From Saccharomonospora xinjiangensis XJ-54 (lineage in GTDB: Bacteria; Actinomycetota; Actinomycetes; Mycobacteriales; Pseudonocardiaceae), in the NCBI RefSeq assembly GCF_000258175.1, contig NZ_JH636049.1, positions 272,982 through 336,981 on the forward strand: a DNA stretch of 64,000 bases. Reading direction: 5' to 3'. How positions within the stretch are numbered: the first letter of the stretch is position 1; the number at the start of each line of letters is the position of its first letter. A program made the translations under genes and the position numbers. The notes beneath the pieces are model-generated. The model ran no database searches, was not told where the DNA came from, and saw only the letters and a list, made by a program, of their open reading frames with translations. Of the stretch, positions 32,614-42,754 are shown piece after piece.

Positions 32614-33228
32614 TCAGGCCCTGCCGCCCTCCCCGACGATGGGTTCCAGGGTTTTCGCCCACTGGCGCACGAGCCGCTCCCGGCGTTTGGAGTCGTCGCT
32701 GAGCAGGTCGGCCAGCCCGAGGCCACGCGCGAGGTCGAGGGTGGCCTGCACGGTCTCGCGCACACCCGGTCGCGACTCGTCGGCGTCGAGCAGATCGAGG
32801 GCCACCCGGTGCGCCTCCCTGCCCACCTTCGCTTCCAGCGGGGTGAGTGCCCTGCGCAGCGCGTCGTCTCCGGAGGCCGCCACCCACAGGTGCAGCGCCG
32901 CCCGGAACTTCGGCCCGGTGTAGAGGTTCAGCAACATGCGGGCCACCGGCTCGGCGCGGCTCTTACCCCTGGGCAACGTCTCGGCACGCTCCCGCAGTTC
33001 CGCGATCTGCTCCCCCGCGAGGAACTCGACGGTGGCCACCACGAGATCCTCCCTCGTCGGGAAGTGGTGCTGCGCCGCGCCCCGCGACACGCCTGCCCGC
33101 TCGGCGACGACGCCCACCGTGGTCCCTGCCCAGCCGAGTTCGGCCAGGCAGTCCACGGCGGCGCCCACGAGCCGCCTCCGGGTCGTCCGGCTGCGCTCCT
33201 GCCGGGGTTCACGCACCGTCGGTGTCAT
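32614..33228 (-). CDS. TetR-family transcriptional regulator (last gene of atu-like operon)
   Basis: 204 residues. HTH: GTTVGVVAERAGVSRGAAQHHF (residues about 36-57), a well-kept TetR helix pair. The C-terminal ligand domain is mostly helical (ARMLLNLYTGPKFRAAL). Its start overlaps the SDR gene by 20 bases, making it the eighth and last gene of the minus-strand operon, a position suited to feedback control. A candidate operator is the imperfect inverted repeat at 42663-42686 in the operon's promoter region. Two bases upstream in frame show no better start. Confidence 0.87.
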   Translation of the reverse strand: MTPTVREPRQERSRTTRRRLVGAAVDCLAELGWAGTTVGVVAERAGVSRGAAQHHFPTREDLVVATVEFLAGEQIAELRERAETLPRGKSRAEPVARMLLNLYTGPKFRAALHLWVAASGDDALRRALTPLEAKVGREAHRVALDLLDADESRPGVRETVQATLDLARGLGLADLLSDDSKRRERLVRQWAKTLEPIVGEGGRA

Positions 33229-34060
33229 CGGCCGGCTCGACCCAGAAGTCGAGTTGCAGGTCCTCCTCGCGTTCGGCGAGTCGGTAGCGGGAGAAGTCGG
33301 TGACCCCCTCGGCTGCCAGCACCTCGTCGTCGATGAGGAACCGGCCCGTGAGCGTCCGGCTCGGTTTCGTGAGCACCGCGTACGCCGCGTCGGCCATGAT
33401 CTCCGGTGTGCGTGATCGGCTTGTGAGCTCCGAGCCGACCACGTTGCGGATGGCGGCGGTGTCGATGGTGGTGCGCGGCCACAGCGAGTTCACAGCGACC
33501 CCGGCGTCCTTCAACTCCGCCGCGAGCCCCACCGTGACCAGGCTCATCGAGTACTTCGCGATGCTGTAGGCGAGGTGGCCGCCGGTGAACCACTTCTCCT
33601 CGAGCCGGATCGGCGGCGACAGCGTGAGGATGTGCGGGTTGTCCGAACGGCGCAGGTGCGGGATCGCGGTGCGCGACAGCAGGAACGACCCGCGCGCATT
33701 GATGTCCTGCATGAGGTCGTAGCGCTTCATCGGGATGACCTCGGAGGGCGTGAGGTCGATGGCGCTGGCGTTGTTCACCACGATGTCGATGCCGCCGAAC
33801 TGCTCGACGGTGCGCTCGACAGCCCGCTCCACGGTCTCGTCGTCGCGGATGTCGCCCACGATCGGCAGTGCGTGGCCTCCGGCGTCCTCGATGGCCTTCG
33901 CGGCCGTGTGGATGGTGCCGGGCAGTTTCGGGTGTGGTTCGGAGGTCTTGGCGAGCAGCGCCACGTTGGCACCGTCGCGCGCCGCGCGCACGGCGATGGC
34001 CTCGCCGATGCCCCTGCTACCTCCGGACATGATGATGGTCTTGCCTGAAAGGTCGTTCAC
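33209..34060 (-). CDS. SDR-family oxidoreductase (HSDL2-like)
   Basis: 283 residues. Opens LSGKTIIMSGGSRGIGEAIA; catalytic residues are in LSPPIRLEEKWF and AYSIAKYSMSL. The longer insert around LLAKTSEPHPKLPGTIHTAA is diagnostic of the hydroxysteroid dehydrogenase-like 2 (HSDL2) group, NAD(P)-dependent SDRs associated with fatty acid or isoprenoid metabolism in peroxisomes and in actinobacterial acyl-CoA operons. It has its own AGGAG upstream (28-base gap after the acyl-CoA dehydrogenase) and is followed by the overlapping TetR gene. Confidence 0.88.
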   Translation of the reverse strand: MNDLSGKTIIMSGGSRGIGEAIAVRAARDGANVALLAKTSEPHPKLPGTIHTAAKAIEDAGGHALPIVGDIRDDETVERAVERTVEQFGGIDIVVNNASAIDLTPSEVIPMKRYDLMQDINARGSFLLSRTAIPHLRRSDNPHILTLSPPIRLEEKWFTGGHLAYSIAKYSMSLVTVGLAAELKDAGVAVNSLWPRTTIDTAAIRNVVGSELTSRSRTPEIMADAAYAVLTKPSRTLTGRFLIDDEVLAAEGVTDFSRYRLAEREEDLQLDFWVEPADDTDGA

Positions 34061-34088
34061 GAACAGCTCCTTGCTTGGTGTCGCGGTT

Positions 34089-35246
34089 TCAGTAGGACTT
34101 GGGCAGTCCGAGACTGTGCTGGGCCACGAAATTCAGGATCATCTCCCTGCTCACGGGGGCGATCCTGCCGACGCGCACCGCTGCCAGCATCGTGCCAAGA
34201 CCGTACTCGGAGGCCAGTCCGTTGCCGCCGTGCACCTGCACGGCCTGGTCAACGGCGCGCACGGCCACCTCGGCTCCGGCGTACTTCGCCATGTTGGCGG
34301 CCTCACCCGCCGCGGCGTCGTCGCCGGAGTCGTAGACGGCCGCGGCCTTCTGGGTCATGAGTCTCGCCAGCTCCAGTTCGATCTTCACCTCGGCCAGCGG
34401 GTGCGCGAGCCCCTGATGTGATCCGATGGGCACGCCGAACACGCTGCGCTGCCGCGCGTAGCCGACGGCCTTGCCGAGCGCGTACCGCGCGATGCCAGTG
34501 GAGAACGACGCCCCCATGATCCGTTCCGGGTTCAGGCCTGCGAACAGCTGGGCGATGGCGGCGTCCTCCTCCCCCACGAGCGCGTCGGCGGGCAGGCGCA
34601 CGTCGTCGAGCAGGAGTTCGAACTGCTTGTCGGCCGACACCAGATCCATCGGGATCGCCCTGTACTCGAAGCCCGGCGTCGCGGTCGGCACGACGAACAG
34701 CGCCGGTTTGAGCCTGCCGGTGCGGGCGTCCTCCGTGCGGCCCACCACGAGGACGGCGTCGGCCTCGTCCACTCCGGAGATGAACACCTTGCGTCCATTC
34801 AGGACCCAATCATCGCCGTCGCGGCGGGCCGTTGTAGTGATCCGGTGGGCGTTCGACCCGGCGTCGGGTTCGGTGATGGCGAAGGACATCCGCACGGCCC
34901 CTGTGGCGAATCCGGGAAGCCAGCGCGCCTTCTGCTCTTCGGTGCCGAACCGGGCGATGACCGTGGCGCAGATCGCCGGTGACACGACCATGAGCAGCAT
35001 CGGCGTGCCCGCCGCGCAGAACTCCTCACACACGGCGGCGAGCTCACCGATGCCCGCTCCCCCTCCGCCGTATTCCTCGGGTACCGACACGCCGAGGTAG
35101 CCGAGTCTGCCCGCCTCGTCCCAGAGTTCACTGGTGTGCTCGCCGCTTCGGGCCTTCGCCAGGTAGTACTCGTGGCCGTACTTCGCGGCCAGCTCGGCGA
35201 CGGCCTCGCGCAGCGCCCTGCGCTCGGGCGATTCGGTGAACATCAC
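34089..35246 (-). CDS. Acyl-CoA dehydrogenase
   Basis: 385 residues, standard length. Signatures: SFAITEPDAGSNAHRI, FISGVDEADAVLVVG, DDVRLPADALVG and AVQVHGGNGLASEYGLGTM; the last carries the region that usually holds or positions the catalytic Glu. Coupled to the carboxylase alpha gene by ATGA at 35246-35243. With another acyl-CoA dehydrogenase in the same operon, the two probably act on different intermediates (for example citronellyl-type and later acyl-CoAs); this is inference. Confidence 0.9.
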   Translation of the reverse strand: MMFTESPERRALREAVAELAAKYGHEYYLAKARSGEHTSELWDEAGRLGYLGVSVPEEYGGGGAGIGELAAVCEEFCAAGTPMLLMVVSPAICATVIARFGTEEQKARWLPGFATGAVRMSFAITEPDAGSNAHRITTTARRDGDDWVLNGRKVFISGVDEADAVLVVGRTEDARTGRLKPALFVVPTATPGFEYRAIPMDLVSADKQFELLLDDVRLPADALVGEEDAAIAQLFAGLNPERIMGASFSTGIARYALGKAVGYARQRSVFGVPIGSHQGLAHPLAEVKIELELARLMTQKAAAVYDSGDDAAAGEAANMAKYAGAEVAVRAVDQAVQVHGGNGLASEYGLGTMLAAVRVGRIAPVSREMILNFVAQHSLGLPKSY

Positions 35247-37321
35247 GCCGACTCCTTCGCTGTCCTCGCACCGGTGCCGTCACCGGACTGTCGTTGTCCG
35301 GACTCGCCTGCCTCGCCGGTCGCCTCTGCCTCGCCGGTCCCGCCGGTCTCGGCCTGGGTGACCACGGCCAGGACGGTGTCCTGCTCCACCTGCACGCCCT
35401 CGGTGACGGCGAGTGCGGTGACGACACCGTCGGCCGGCGCCGCGATCTGGTGTTCCATCTTCATCGCCTCCAGCCACAGCAGTGGCTGTCCCGCCCGCAC
35501 CGCGTCGCCGACCGACACGGCGAGGCGGGAGACCGTGCCGGGCATGGGCGCCACGAGTGATCCGTCGGCGAGTTCCGCATGGTGGCCGGCGAAGCGGGGC
35601 GCGGGGGTCAGGGAGACCGAGCCCAGCGGGGAGTCCACGACGACCTGCCCCGGATAGCGGGCCACCCGGAACGTGCGGCGCACGCCGTCCCGGCACAACA
35701 CGACATGCTCCGGTGTCACGGCGGCCACGGTGACACCGGGGTCGTCCACCGGCGCCAGGCCGGACCGGGTCGCGGTGTAGCGGACGGTGTGCTCGTCCCC
35801 ACCGTGCCGGTAGGTCTTCGCTTGCGGGGCCGATGACACGTTGCGCCATGCCGGTGGCAGGGCCGCCAGCGCCCGGGCCCGCGAGCGGTTGTACTCGGCG
35901 TCGGCGAGTGCGGCGGCCAGCGCCGACAACCGCACGGCGTCCTCATCGGGGCCGGTGGCGAGGAGATCGCGGGCGTGGCGGGTGAGGAAGTCGGTGTGGG
36001 TGTCGCCCGCCAGGAAATCGGGGTGGCGCAGCACCGCCACCAGCAGGTCGCGATTGGTGACCGGGCCGTGCACGCGCGCCGAGGTGAGCGCACCGGCGAG
36101 CATCCTCGCCGCCGACGTCCGGTCGGGCCCCCAGGCGATGACCTTGGCCAGCATCGGGTCGTAGTGCGTGCTCACCACGGTTCCGTCGGCGACCCCGCTG
36201 TCGAGCCGGATACCGTGGCGGTCCGGCACCGTGAACTCCGCCCGTACGTTCCCGACCTCGAACCGGTGCAGCGTCCCGCCGCACGGACGCCAGCCCGCGC
36301 GGGGGTCCTCGGCGTAGAGGCGGGCCTCGATCGCGTGCCCGCGAGGGCGAGGGGGTTCACCGTGGAGGGGACTGCCCTCGGCGATGCGCAACTGCCACGC
36401 CACCAGGTCGAGGCCGGTGACGCACTCGGTGACGGGGTGCTCCACCTGAAGGCGCGTGTTCATCTCCAGGAAGAAGAACTCGCCGTCCTCGCCATCGCCA
36501 TCGCCGCCGCCGTCGGTGACGAGGAACTCGACGGTGCCTGCGCCGACGTAGCCGACGGCCCGGCACACCGCCCTCGCGGCGTCGAACAACCGCTGCCGCA
36601 GCGTCTCGTCCACACCGGACGGTGCCTCCTCCACCACCTTCTGGTGCCTGCGCTGGATGGAGCACTCGCGCTCGCCGACGGCCCACACGGTGCCGTGGGT
36701 GTCGGCCAGCACCTGCACCTCGATGTGCCGTCCGCGTTCGAGGTAGCGCTCGCAGAACACGGCCGCGTCCCCGAACGCCGACGCCGCCTCGGCCCTCGCC
36801 GCCGCCAGCGCCTCCGCGATCTCAGCGCGGCGGCGGACCACGCGCATGCCCCTGCCGCCCCCGCCTGCCGACGCCTTCACCAGCACGGGAAACTCGTCAC
36901 CGGTGAGATTCTCCGGGTCGAGTTCGTCGAGCACGGGCACACCCGCTGCGGCCACGACGCGCTTGGACTCGATCTTCGAGCCCATGAGCGCGATGCACTC
37001 CGGTGCCGGGCCCACCCACACCAGGCCCGCGTCGAGCACCGCGCGGGCGAACTCGGCGTTCTCGGACAGGAACCCGTACCCGGGATGGACGGCGTCGGCT
37101 CCCGCCGCCAGCGCGGCCGACACGACCGCATCCACCCGCAGGTAGGTGTCCGAGGGCGCGGCCCCCGGCAGGTGGACGGCCGCGTCGGCGGCGGCGACGT
37201 GCGGGGCGCCCTCGTCAGGGTCGGAGTACACCGCGACCGTGCCGACGCCCCACTCACGGCACGTGCTGACGATCCGCAACGCGATCTCGCCCCGGTTGGC
37301 CACCAGCAGGTTCGTGATCAC
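35243..37321 (-). CDS. Acyl-CoA carboxylase alpha subunit (biotin carboxylase + BCCP)
   Basis: 692 residues. Starting at GTG 37321 the protein opens VITNLLVANRGEIALRI, the biotin carboxylase N terminus; upstream codons belong to the beta-subunit gene. ATP-grasp domain (KASAGGGGRGMRVV, EMNTRLQVEHPVTE) spans about 1-450; the C-terminal biotinyl domain has EAMKMEH with biotinyl Lys621, after a linker. It makes carboxybiotin for the beta subunit. The overall layout matches methylcrotonyl-, geranyl- or long-chain acyl-CoA carboxylases. Its stop overlaps the next acyl-CoA dehydrogenase (ATGA). Confidence 0.93.
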   Translation of the reverse strand: MITNLLVANRGEIALRIVSTCREWGVGTVAVYSDPDEGAPHVAAADAAVHLPGAAPSDTYLRVDAVVSAALAAGADAVHPGYGFLSENAEFARAVLDAGLVWVGPAPECIALMGSKIESKRVVAAAGVPVLDELDPENLTGDEFPVLVKASAGGGGRGMRVVRRRAEIAEALAAARAEAASAFGDAAVFCERYLERGRHIEVQVLADTHGTVWAVGERECSIQRRHQKVVEEAPSGVDETLRQRLFDAARAVCRAVGYVGAGTVEFLVTDGGGDGDGEDGEFFFLEMNTRLQVEHPVTECVTGLDLVAWQLRIAEGSPLHGEPPRPRGHAIEARLYAEDPRAGWRPCGGTLHRFEVGNVRAEFTVPDRHGIRLDSGVADGTVVSTHYDPMLAKVIAWGPDRTSAARMLAGALTSARVHGPVTNRDLLVAVLRHPDFLAGDTHTDFLTRHARDLLATGPDEDAVRLSALAAALADAEYNRSRARALAALPPAWRNVSSAPQAKTYRHGGDEHTVRYTATRSGLAPVDDPGVTVAAVTPEHVVLCRDGVRRTFRVARYPGQVVVDSPLGSVSLTPAPRFAGHHAELADGSLVAPMPGTVSRLAVSVGDAVRAGQPLLWLEAMKMEHQIAAPADGVVTALAVTEGVQVEQDTVLAVVTQAETGGTGEAEATGEAGESGQRQSGDGTGARTAKESA

Positions 37322-37328
37322 GACAACC

Positions 37329-38936
37329 TCACATCCGGAAGACGCCGAAGCCGGTGCCGTCGAACGAGGCACCCTGAACGGTCTGGGAGTGCACGGCCGA
37401 AAGGCACAGCCCGAGCACCGTGCGCGTGTCCCTCGGGTCGATCACGCCGTCGTCGTAGAGACGGCCGGAGAGGAACATCGGCAGCGACTCGGCCTCCACC
37501 TGCGCCTCGACGGCCGCCCGCAGCGCCGCGTCGCCGTCCTCGTCGTAGACCTGGCCACGTGCCCGAGCCGCGTCGCGCGCCACGATGGACAGCACCCCGG
37601 CGAGCTGCGCGGGTCCCATCACGGCCGATTTCGCGCTCGGCCACGCGAACAGGAACCGCGGATCGTAGGCGCGCCCGCACATGCCGTAGTGGCCCGCGCC
37701 GTAGGACGCTCCCATGAGGACGGACAGGTGCGGAACCCTGCTGTTCGACACGGCGTTGATCATCATGGCGCCGTGCTTGATGATGCCGCCCTGCTCGTAG
37801 TCCTTGCCGACCATGTAGCCCGTGGTGTTGTGGAGGAACACCAGCGGGGTGCCGGTCTGGTTGGCGAGCTGGATGAACTGGGCCGCCTTCTGCGACTCCT
37901 CGCTGAACAGCACACCTCTGGCGTTGGCGAGCACGCCGACGGGATAGCCGTGGATCCTCGCCCAGCCCGTGACGAGGCTGGTGCCGTAACGCGGCTTGAC
38001 CTCGTCGAAGTCCGAGTCGTCCACCACTCTGGCGAGCACGTCCCTCGGGTCGAACGGCACCTTGAGGTCATCGGGCACGATGCCGAGCAGTTCCTCGGGG
38101 TCGTAGCGCGGGGGGAGCGACGCGGCGGGTTCGGGGCCGCGTTTGCGCCAGCCGAGCCGCCTCACGATGTCCCTGCCGATGCGGATGGCGTCGGCCTCGT
38201 CCCGCGCGAGGTGGTCAGCGAGGCCGGAGGTGCGCGCGTGCATGGCCGCGCCGCCGAGCGACTCGTCGTCGGAGATCTCCCCCGTGGCCATCCTCACCAG
38301 CGGTGGGCCGCCGAGGAAGACCTTGGAACGGCCCTCCACCATCACGACGTGGTCGGACATCCCCGGCACGTACGCGCCTCCGGCCGTCGAGTTGCCGAAC
38401 ACGAGCGCGATCGTGGGAATCCCGGCCGCTGACAGCCGGGTGAGGTCGCGGAACAGCCGCCCGCCCGGAATGAAGATCTCCTTTTGGCTCGGCAGGTCCG
38501 CGCCACCCGACTCGACGAGGTTGATCACGGGAAGCCGGTTCTCCAGCGCGATGTCGCACGCGCGGAAGATCTTGCGGACCGTCCAGGGATTGCTGGAGCC
38601 GCCGCGCACCGTGGGGTCGTTGCCGACGATGACGCACTCGACGCCCTCGACGACACCGATCCCGGTCACCACGCTGGCGCCGACCGGGTAGTCGCTGCCC
38701 CAGCCCGCCAGCGGGGAGAGTTCGAGAAACGGCGAGTCGGGGTCGAGGAGCAGTTCGACGCGCTCACGCACGAGCAGCTTGCCGCGCTTGCGGTGCCGCT
38801 CGACGTACTTGGCTCCCCCGCCCGCGACGGCCTTGGCGTGCTCGGCCTCGATCTGGGCGAGTTTGGCGAGCATCGCGTCGCGGTTGGCGAGGTGACCAGG
38901 GTCTTTGGTGTCCACTGTTGAGGTGAGAATCGTCAT
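37329..38936 (-). CDS. Acyl-CoA carboxylase beta subunit (carboxyltransferase)
   Basis: 535 residues. Two crotonase-like halves: GSDYPVGASVVTGIG ... VESGGADLPSQKEIFIPGGR and later ARGVLFSEESQKAAQFIQ, with GNSTAGGAYVPGMSDHVVMV. The sequence resembles methylcrotonyl-/geranyl-CoA carboxylase beta (AtuC/LiuB) more than propionyl-CoA carboxylase. With the adjacent alpha subunit it should carboxylate a beta-methyl-enoyl-CoA at its gamma position. The start ATG 38936 overlaps the stop of the upstream acyl-CoA dehydrogenase gene (ATGA). Confidence 0.93.
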   Translation of the reverse strand: MTILTSTVDTKDPGHLANRDAMLAKLAQIEAEHAKAVAGGGAKYVERHRKRGKLLVRERVELLLDPDSPFLELSPLAGWGSDYPVGASVVTGIGVVEGVECVIVGNDPTVRGGSSNPWTVRKIFRACDIALENRLPVINLVESGGADLPSQKEIFIPGGRLFRDLTRLSAAGIPTIALVFGNSTAGGAYVPGMSDHVVMVEGRSKVFLGGPPLVRMATGEISDDESLGGAAMHARTSGLADHLARDEADAIRIGRDIVRRLGWRKRGPEPAASLPPRYDPEELLGIVPDDLKVPFDPRDVLARVVDDSDFDEVKPRYGTSLVTGWARIHGYPVGVLANARGVLFSEESQKAAQFIQLANQTGTPLVFLHNTTGYMVGKDYEQGGIIKHGAMMINAVSNSRVPHLSVLMGASYGAGHYGMCGRAYDPRFLFAWPSAKSAVMGPAQLAGVLSIVARDAARARGQVYDEDGDAALRAAVEAQVEAESLPMFLSGRLYDDGVIDPRDTRTVLGLCLSAVHSQTVQGASFDGTGFGVFRM

Positions 38937-40087
38937 GAGGCGTATCCCAGTCGTTTCGCCGCCAGCTGCGTCATGATCTCCGAGGTCCCGCCCCCGATGC
39001 CGAGGATGCGCACGTCCCGATAATGGCGCTCCACTTCGGACTCACGGAGGTAGCCGAGTCCGCCGTGGAGCTGAACTGCCCTGTCCACCACCCAGGTTCC
39101 CGCCTCGACGGCCGTGTTCTTGGCGAAGCACGTCTGCGCGACGACGTCCTCGCCCGCCGCGTACCGCACGGCGACCTCGCGCACGTAGGAGCGGGCGACG
39201 TCGATGCGGCGGGCCATCTCCGTCAGCGTGTGCTGCACGCTCTGCCGCGAGATCAACGGCCTGCCGAACGTCTCCCTGAGGCGGCACCACTCGACGGTCG
39301 TCTCCAGCGCGCGCTGCGCCGTCGCGTACGCCTGCACGGCGAGCGTGAGGCGTTCGGTGACGAACTGCGTGGCGAGCTGGGCGAAGGCGCTGTTCTCGGC
39401 GCCGACCCGGTTGGCGACCGGAACCCGCACATCCGTGAACGACAGTTCGGCCGTGTCGGAGCAGTGCCAGCCCATCTTCTCCAGCCTGCGGCCGACGGTG
39501 AAGCCCGGCGTGCCTTTCTCGATCACGACCAGCGACAGACCACCGGCGCCAGGCCCTCCGGTGCGCACGGCCGTGGTGACGAAATCGGCGCGGCAACCTG
39601 AGGTGATGAACGTCTTCGCGCCGTTGACGACGTAGTGGTCGCCGTCGCGCACGGCTGTGGTGCGCAGTGCCGCGACGTCCGAGCCGCCGTCCGGTTCGGT
39701 GATCGCGAGCGCCCCGATGGTGCGCCCGGCCAGCGTGGGCCGCACCCACCGGTCGATCTGGCCCTCGTCCCCTGCCTCGACGAGGTGCGGCAGGGCGATG
39801 CCGCCGGTGAACAGGGCCGCGATGACGCCGCCCGAGGCTCCGGCGTAGTGCGCCTCCTCGATGATCGTCACGACGTCGAGCACGTCGCCGCCGGACCCGC
39901 CGACGCTGTCGGGGAAGGACACGCCGAGCAGCCCGGCCTCCGCCGCCGTGCGGTGCAGCGAACGCGGCAGCTCGCCGTCACGCTCCCAGTCGTCCAGGTG
40001 CGGCAGCACCTCGGTGGTCACGAAGCGTCGCACCGTCCTGCGCAGCTCGCGGCGTTCGGGCGTGCCGAACGGATCGGACCGGCTCAC
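38933..40087 (-). CDS. Acyl-CoA dehydrogenase (AtuD-like position)
   Basis: 384 residues, start GTG 40087 overlapping the AtuA-like stop (GTGA). Signatures: ALAITEPDGGSDVAAL, FITSGCRADFVTTAV, FTDVRVPVANRVG, and AVQLHGGLGYLRESEVERHY; the tail ends with an Arg-rich helix and GGGTSEIMTQLAAKRLGY. In Pseudomonas atu and liu clusters an acyl-CoA dehydrogenase of this type feeds the carboxylase (citronellyl-CoA for AtuD, isovaleryl-CoA for LiuA). Which chain length is used here cannot be told from sequence. Confidence 0.9.
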   Translation of the reverse strand: MSRSDPFGTPERRELRRTVRRFVTTEVLPHLDDWERDGELPRSLHRTAAEAGLLGVSFPDSVGGSGGDVLDVVTIIEEAHYAGASGGVIAALFTGGIALPHLVEAGDEGQIDRWVRPTLAGRTIGALAITEPDGGSDVAALRTTAVRDGDHYVVNGAKTFITSGCRADFVTTAVRTGGPGAGGLSLVVIEKGTPGFTVGRRLEKMGWHCSDTAELSFTDVRVPVANRVGAENSAFAQLATQFVTERLTLAVQAYATAQRALETTVEWCRLRETFGRPLISRQSVQHTLTEMARRIDVARSYVREVAVRYAAGEDVVAQTCFAKNTAVEAGTWVVDRAVQLHGGLGYLRESEVERHYRDVRILGIGGGTSEIMTQLAAKRLGYAS

Positions 40088-41769
40088 AGCAGCACCTCCG
40101 GGACGTCGATGAGGCGGCTGCGCAGCCACTCGCCCAGCGCCTTGCCCTGCGGATCGAACCGGGCCCGCGACGCCACGCCCTCGCCGAGAATGTCCTCGAC
40201 GACGAGGTTGACCGCCCACAGGTTCGGCAACAGAAACCTGCGCATGGGTTGGTCCGCCGTCTCCGGAAGCAGCGACCGCACCGCCTCGACGGTGAGCGTG
40301 TGGGCGAGCCACGACCACGCCTCGGGCGAGCGCACCCACACGCCGATGTTCGCGCTACCGCCCTTGTCGCCGCTGCGGGCACCGGCGATCGTCCCCAGCG
40401 GCACGCGCCGGGCCGGGCCAGGGGGCGGCGGTGGCGGCAGCGCGGGCTCGGCCACCTCGGTGAGTTCCTTGGTCGCCTCAGGCGGGGCGATGTCCACCCT
40501 GGTGCCGTCGGGCAACACGGCGACGTGCGGAACGGTGGACGCGCCCACGAACGCGTCGGAGAACACGCCGTAGGGAGCCGCTTTCGCCGGTGGCGCGGTG
40601 AGATGGAAACCGGGATAGCTCGACAGGCCCAGCTCGACGGCCGCGCCGCTGAACGCGCGCCCCACCACGTCGGGGTCCTCGTCGGCGACCGCGCAGCGCA
40701 GCAACGCACTCGCCTCCTCCTCGGTGTCGGCGTCGGCGTGGTCGGTGCGGGCCAGCGTCCAGCGCACCGAGCGGGGCAGCCGCTCGCGCAGCGCGTCGAT
40801 GAACTGCGCCCGCACCCACTCCGCCTTGGCCTCGATGTTCAGTCCGGTGAGGACGAACGTGACCTCGTTGCGGTAACCGCCGAGGCTCGTGCGGCCCACC
40901 TTCAGCCGGGGTGGCGGCGGTTCTCCCCGCACCCCGGACACGCGGACCCGGTCCGGTCCTACCTGGTGGAGCCGGATGCTGTCGAAGCGTGCCGTGACGT
41001 CGGGTCCCGCGTACCGGGGCCCCGCGATCTCGTACAGCAGTTGTGCCGTCACCGTGCCGACCGTGACGGTGCCCCCGGTGCCGTCGTGCTTGGTGATGGT
41101 GCTCGACCCGTCCGCTTCGATCTCCGCGATCGGGAAGCCTGGAACGTCGCGGCGGTGCTCGGTGAAGAACGGATAGTTGCCGCCTGTGGCCTGTGCCCCG
41201 CACTCCAGCACGTGCCCCGCGACCACGGCACCGGCGAGCGCGTCGTGATCCTCCGGCGTCCAGCCGAAGTGGGCCGCAGCCGGACCGGCGACCAGCGAGG
41301 CATCCGTGACCCGCCCCGTCACCACGACGTCCGCCCCCGCCTTGAGACACTCGGCGATGCCGAACGCGCCGAGGTAGGCGTTGGCGGTCACCGGTGTGCC
41401 GAGGCCGAGTTCGCCCGCCCTGGCGATCAGGTCGTCGCCCTCGACGTGGGCCACCGTCACGCCGATCCCGGCGCGATCCGCGAGCCGCCGCACCGCGTCG
41501 GCGAGTCCCGCGGGATTGAGGCCGCCCGCGTTGGTCACCACCGTCACACCGGCATCGACGGCCAGCCCGAGGCACTCCTCCAGCTGCCGCAGGAACGTGG
41601 TGGCGTAACCGCGTCGCGGGTCCTTCAACCGGTCCCTGCCGAGGATCAGCATCGTGAGTTCGGCCAGGTAGTCGCCGGTGAGCACGTCGAGAGGCCCTCC
41701 GGTGAGCATGTCCCGCACGGCCGAGAACCGGTCGCCGTAGAAGCCGGAGGCGTTGCCGATCCGGATCAC
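40084..41769 (-). CDS. Acyclic terpene utilisation AtuA-like protein (DUF1446)
   Basis: 561 residues from GTG 41769 (GTGA overlap with the preceding gene). Opening [17 protein letters not shown] and later [34 protein letters not shown] and [19 protein letters not shown] are the characteristic DUF1446 boxes. The fold has two parts (about 1-370, 450-561). AtuA is required for growth on citronellol/geraniol in Pseudomonas, but its reaction is unknown. Its presence next to the carboxylase genes is the strongest hint that this operon degrades isoprenoid or branched acyl-CoAs. Confidence 0.9.
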   Translation of the reverse strand: MIRIGNASGFYGDRFSAVRDMLTGGPLDVLTGDYLAELTMLILGRDRLKDPRRGYATTFLRQLEECLGLAVDAGVTVVTNAGGLNPAGLADAVRRLADRAGIGVTVAHVEGDDLIARAGELGLGTPVTANAYLGAFGIAECLKAGADVVVTGRVTDASLVAGPAAAHFGWTPEDHDALAGAVVAGHVLECGAQATGGNYPFFTEHRRDVPGFPIAEIEADGSSTITKHDGTGGTVTVGTVTAQLLYEIAGPRYAGPDVTARFDSIRLHQVGPDRVRVSGVRGEPPPPRLKVGRTSLGGYRNEVTFVLTGLNIEAKAEWVRAQFIDALRERLPRSVRWTLARTDHADADTEEEASALLRCAVADEDPDVVGRAFSGAAVELGLSSYPGFHLTAPPAKAAPYGVFSDAFVGASTVPHVAVLPDGTRVDIAPPEATKELTEVAEPALPPPPPPGPARRVPLGTIAGARSGDKGGSANIGVWVRSPEAWSWLAHTLTVEAVRSLLPETADQPMRRFLLPNLWAVNLVVEDILGEGVASRARFDPQGKALGEWLRSRLIDVPEVLL

Positions 41770-42590
41770 GACGGTCCCCCTTCCGCGCGCGGTCTGCCAG
41801 GCCCCGGCGGTCCCGCGAACGCCTGCGCGATCTCCAGCCACGTCGTGGCGTGCTCGCCGTCGGCGCGCAGGTCGGTGTCGGCCCTGTGGGTCCGCTGGGT
41901 GACCAGCAGGCAGAAGTGGTGGGCGCTTCCGGTGATCCGCTGGGCCGCGTCAGCCGGGCCGAACGCCCAGGTTGCGCCGTCCGGTCCGGTGAGTTCCACC
42001 CGGAACTCCCCGGCTGGAGGTGTCAGGCCCCGCACGGCGAAGGCGAAGTCGCGGGTGCGCACCCCGAGCCGGGCCACGTGCCACAGCCTGGCTGTCGGAA
42101 CACGGCGCACACCAAGGGCGTCGGCGATGTCCTGGCCGTGCGCCCAGGTCTCCATCAGCCGCGCCGAGGCCATCGACGCCGCGCTCATCGGCGGGCCGAA
42201 CCACGGAAGGCGGGCGCCCTCCGGCAGCGCTCGCAGCGCGTCGGTGAGCTGCCCCCGCCGACGCCGCCAGGTGCCGAGCAGCCGGCCGGGCGGCAGCGCC
42301 GCGCCCTCGGCCGCGCCCTCGTCCACGTAGCTCTCGCCCGCGGCCAGCGCGGAAGCGATCTCGTCCTCGAACCGTCCCGGCTCGGTGGCGGCGACGAGCG
42401 CCTTGTCGTCGGTCCAGGCCAGATGCGCGATCTGGTGCGCGATGGTCCATCCCCTCGCGGGCGTCGGCAGCGCCCAGCGCGCGGGGTCGAGGTCGGCCAC
42501 GAGGGCATCGACCTCCTCGCTCTCGGCCTCCAGGTCCCGCAGAACCGCGACAACAGCGCCGACGGTTCCGGCCGTGTCGGTGTCCGCCAC
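41766..42590 (-). CDS. TIGR03084 family protein (DinB/mycothiol-isomerase-like fold)
   Basis: 274 residues, GTG 42590. The N-terminal 130 residues form a DinB-like four-helix bundle: [20 protein letters not shown], then IAHLAWTD and [14 protein letters not shown], with conserved His residues (in HQIAHL and TWAHGQD) able to bind a divalent metal, as in mycothiol-dependent maleylpyruvate isomerases. The C-terminal half ([15 protein letters not shown]) is the SCP2-like or wHTH part of the TIGR03084 family. Function unknown; it heads the atu-like operon. Confidence 0.82.
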   Translation of the reverse strand: MADTDTAGTVGAVVAVLRDLEAESEEVDALVADLDPARWALPTPARGWTIAHQIAHLAWTDDKALVAATEPGRFEDEIASALAAGESYVDEGAAEGAALPPGRLLGTWRRRRGQLTDALRALPEGARLPWFGPPMSAASMASARLMETWAHGQDIADALGVRRVPTARLWHVARLGVRTRDFAFAVRGLTPPAGEFRVELTGPDGATWAFGPADAAQRITGSAHHFCLLVTQRTHRADTDLRADGEHATTWLEIAQAFAGPPGPGRPRAEGGPS

Positions 42591-42662
42591 ACCTCACCTC
42601 CTCCCGGGCAGCTTCGGCGCCGCCCTGCCGACACCCTCAGCCTGGCAGCCCGACTACAGAAA

Positions 42663-42686
42663 AAGCAAGCACGACTGATTGTTTTA
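42663..42686. promoter_or_regulatory. AT-rich imperfect inverted repeat (candidate TetR operator)
   Basis: AAAGCAAGCA-CGAC-TGATTGTTTT has eight of ten symmetric pairs matching. It lies between the divergent TIGR03084 and enoyl-CoA hydratase genes, in the only AT-rich patch nearby, and the right arm runs into TATCCT (42686-42691), a -10-like hexamer for the plus-strand gene. It is the best candidate operator for the TetR encoded at 33228-32614. Confidence 0.42.
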
Positions 42687-42754
42687 TCCTGTCGTCCCCC
42701 GCACAGTCTGTGGTCCAATGACCGCCAGGCTCGGGACGCGGCGGGAGAACAGTC

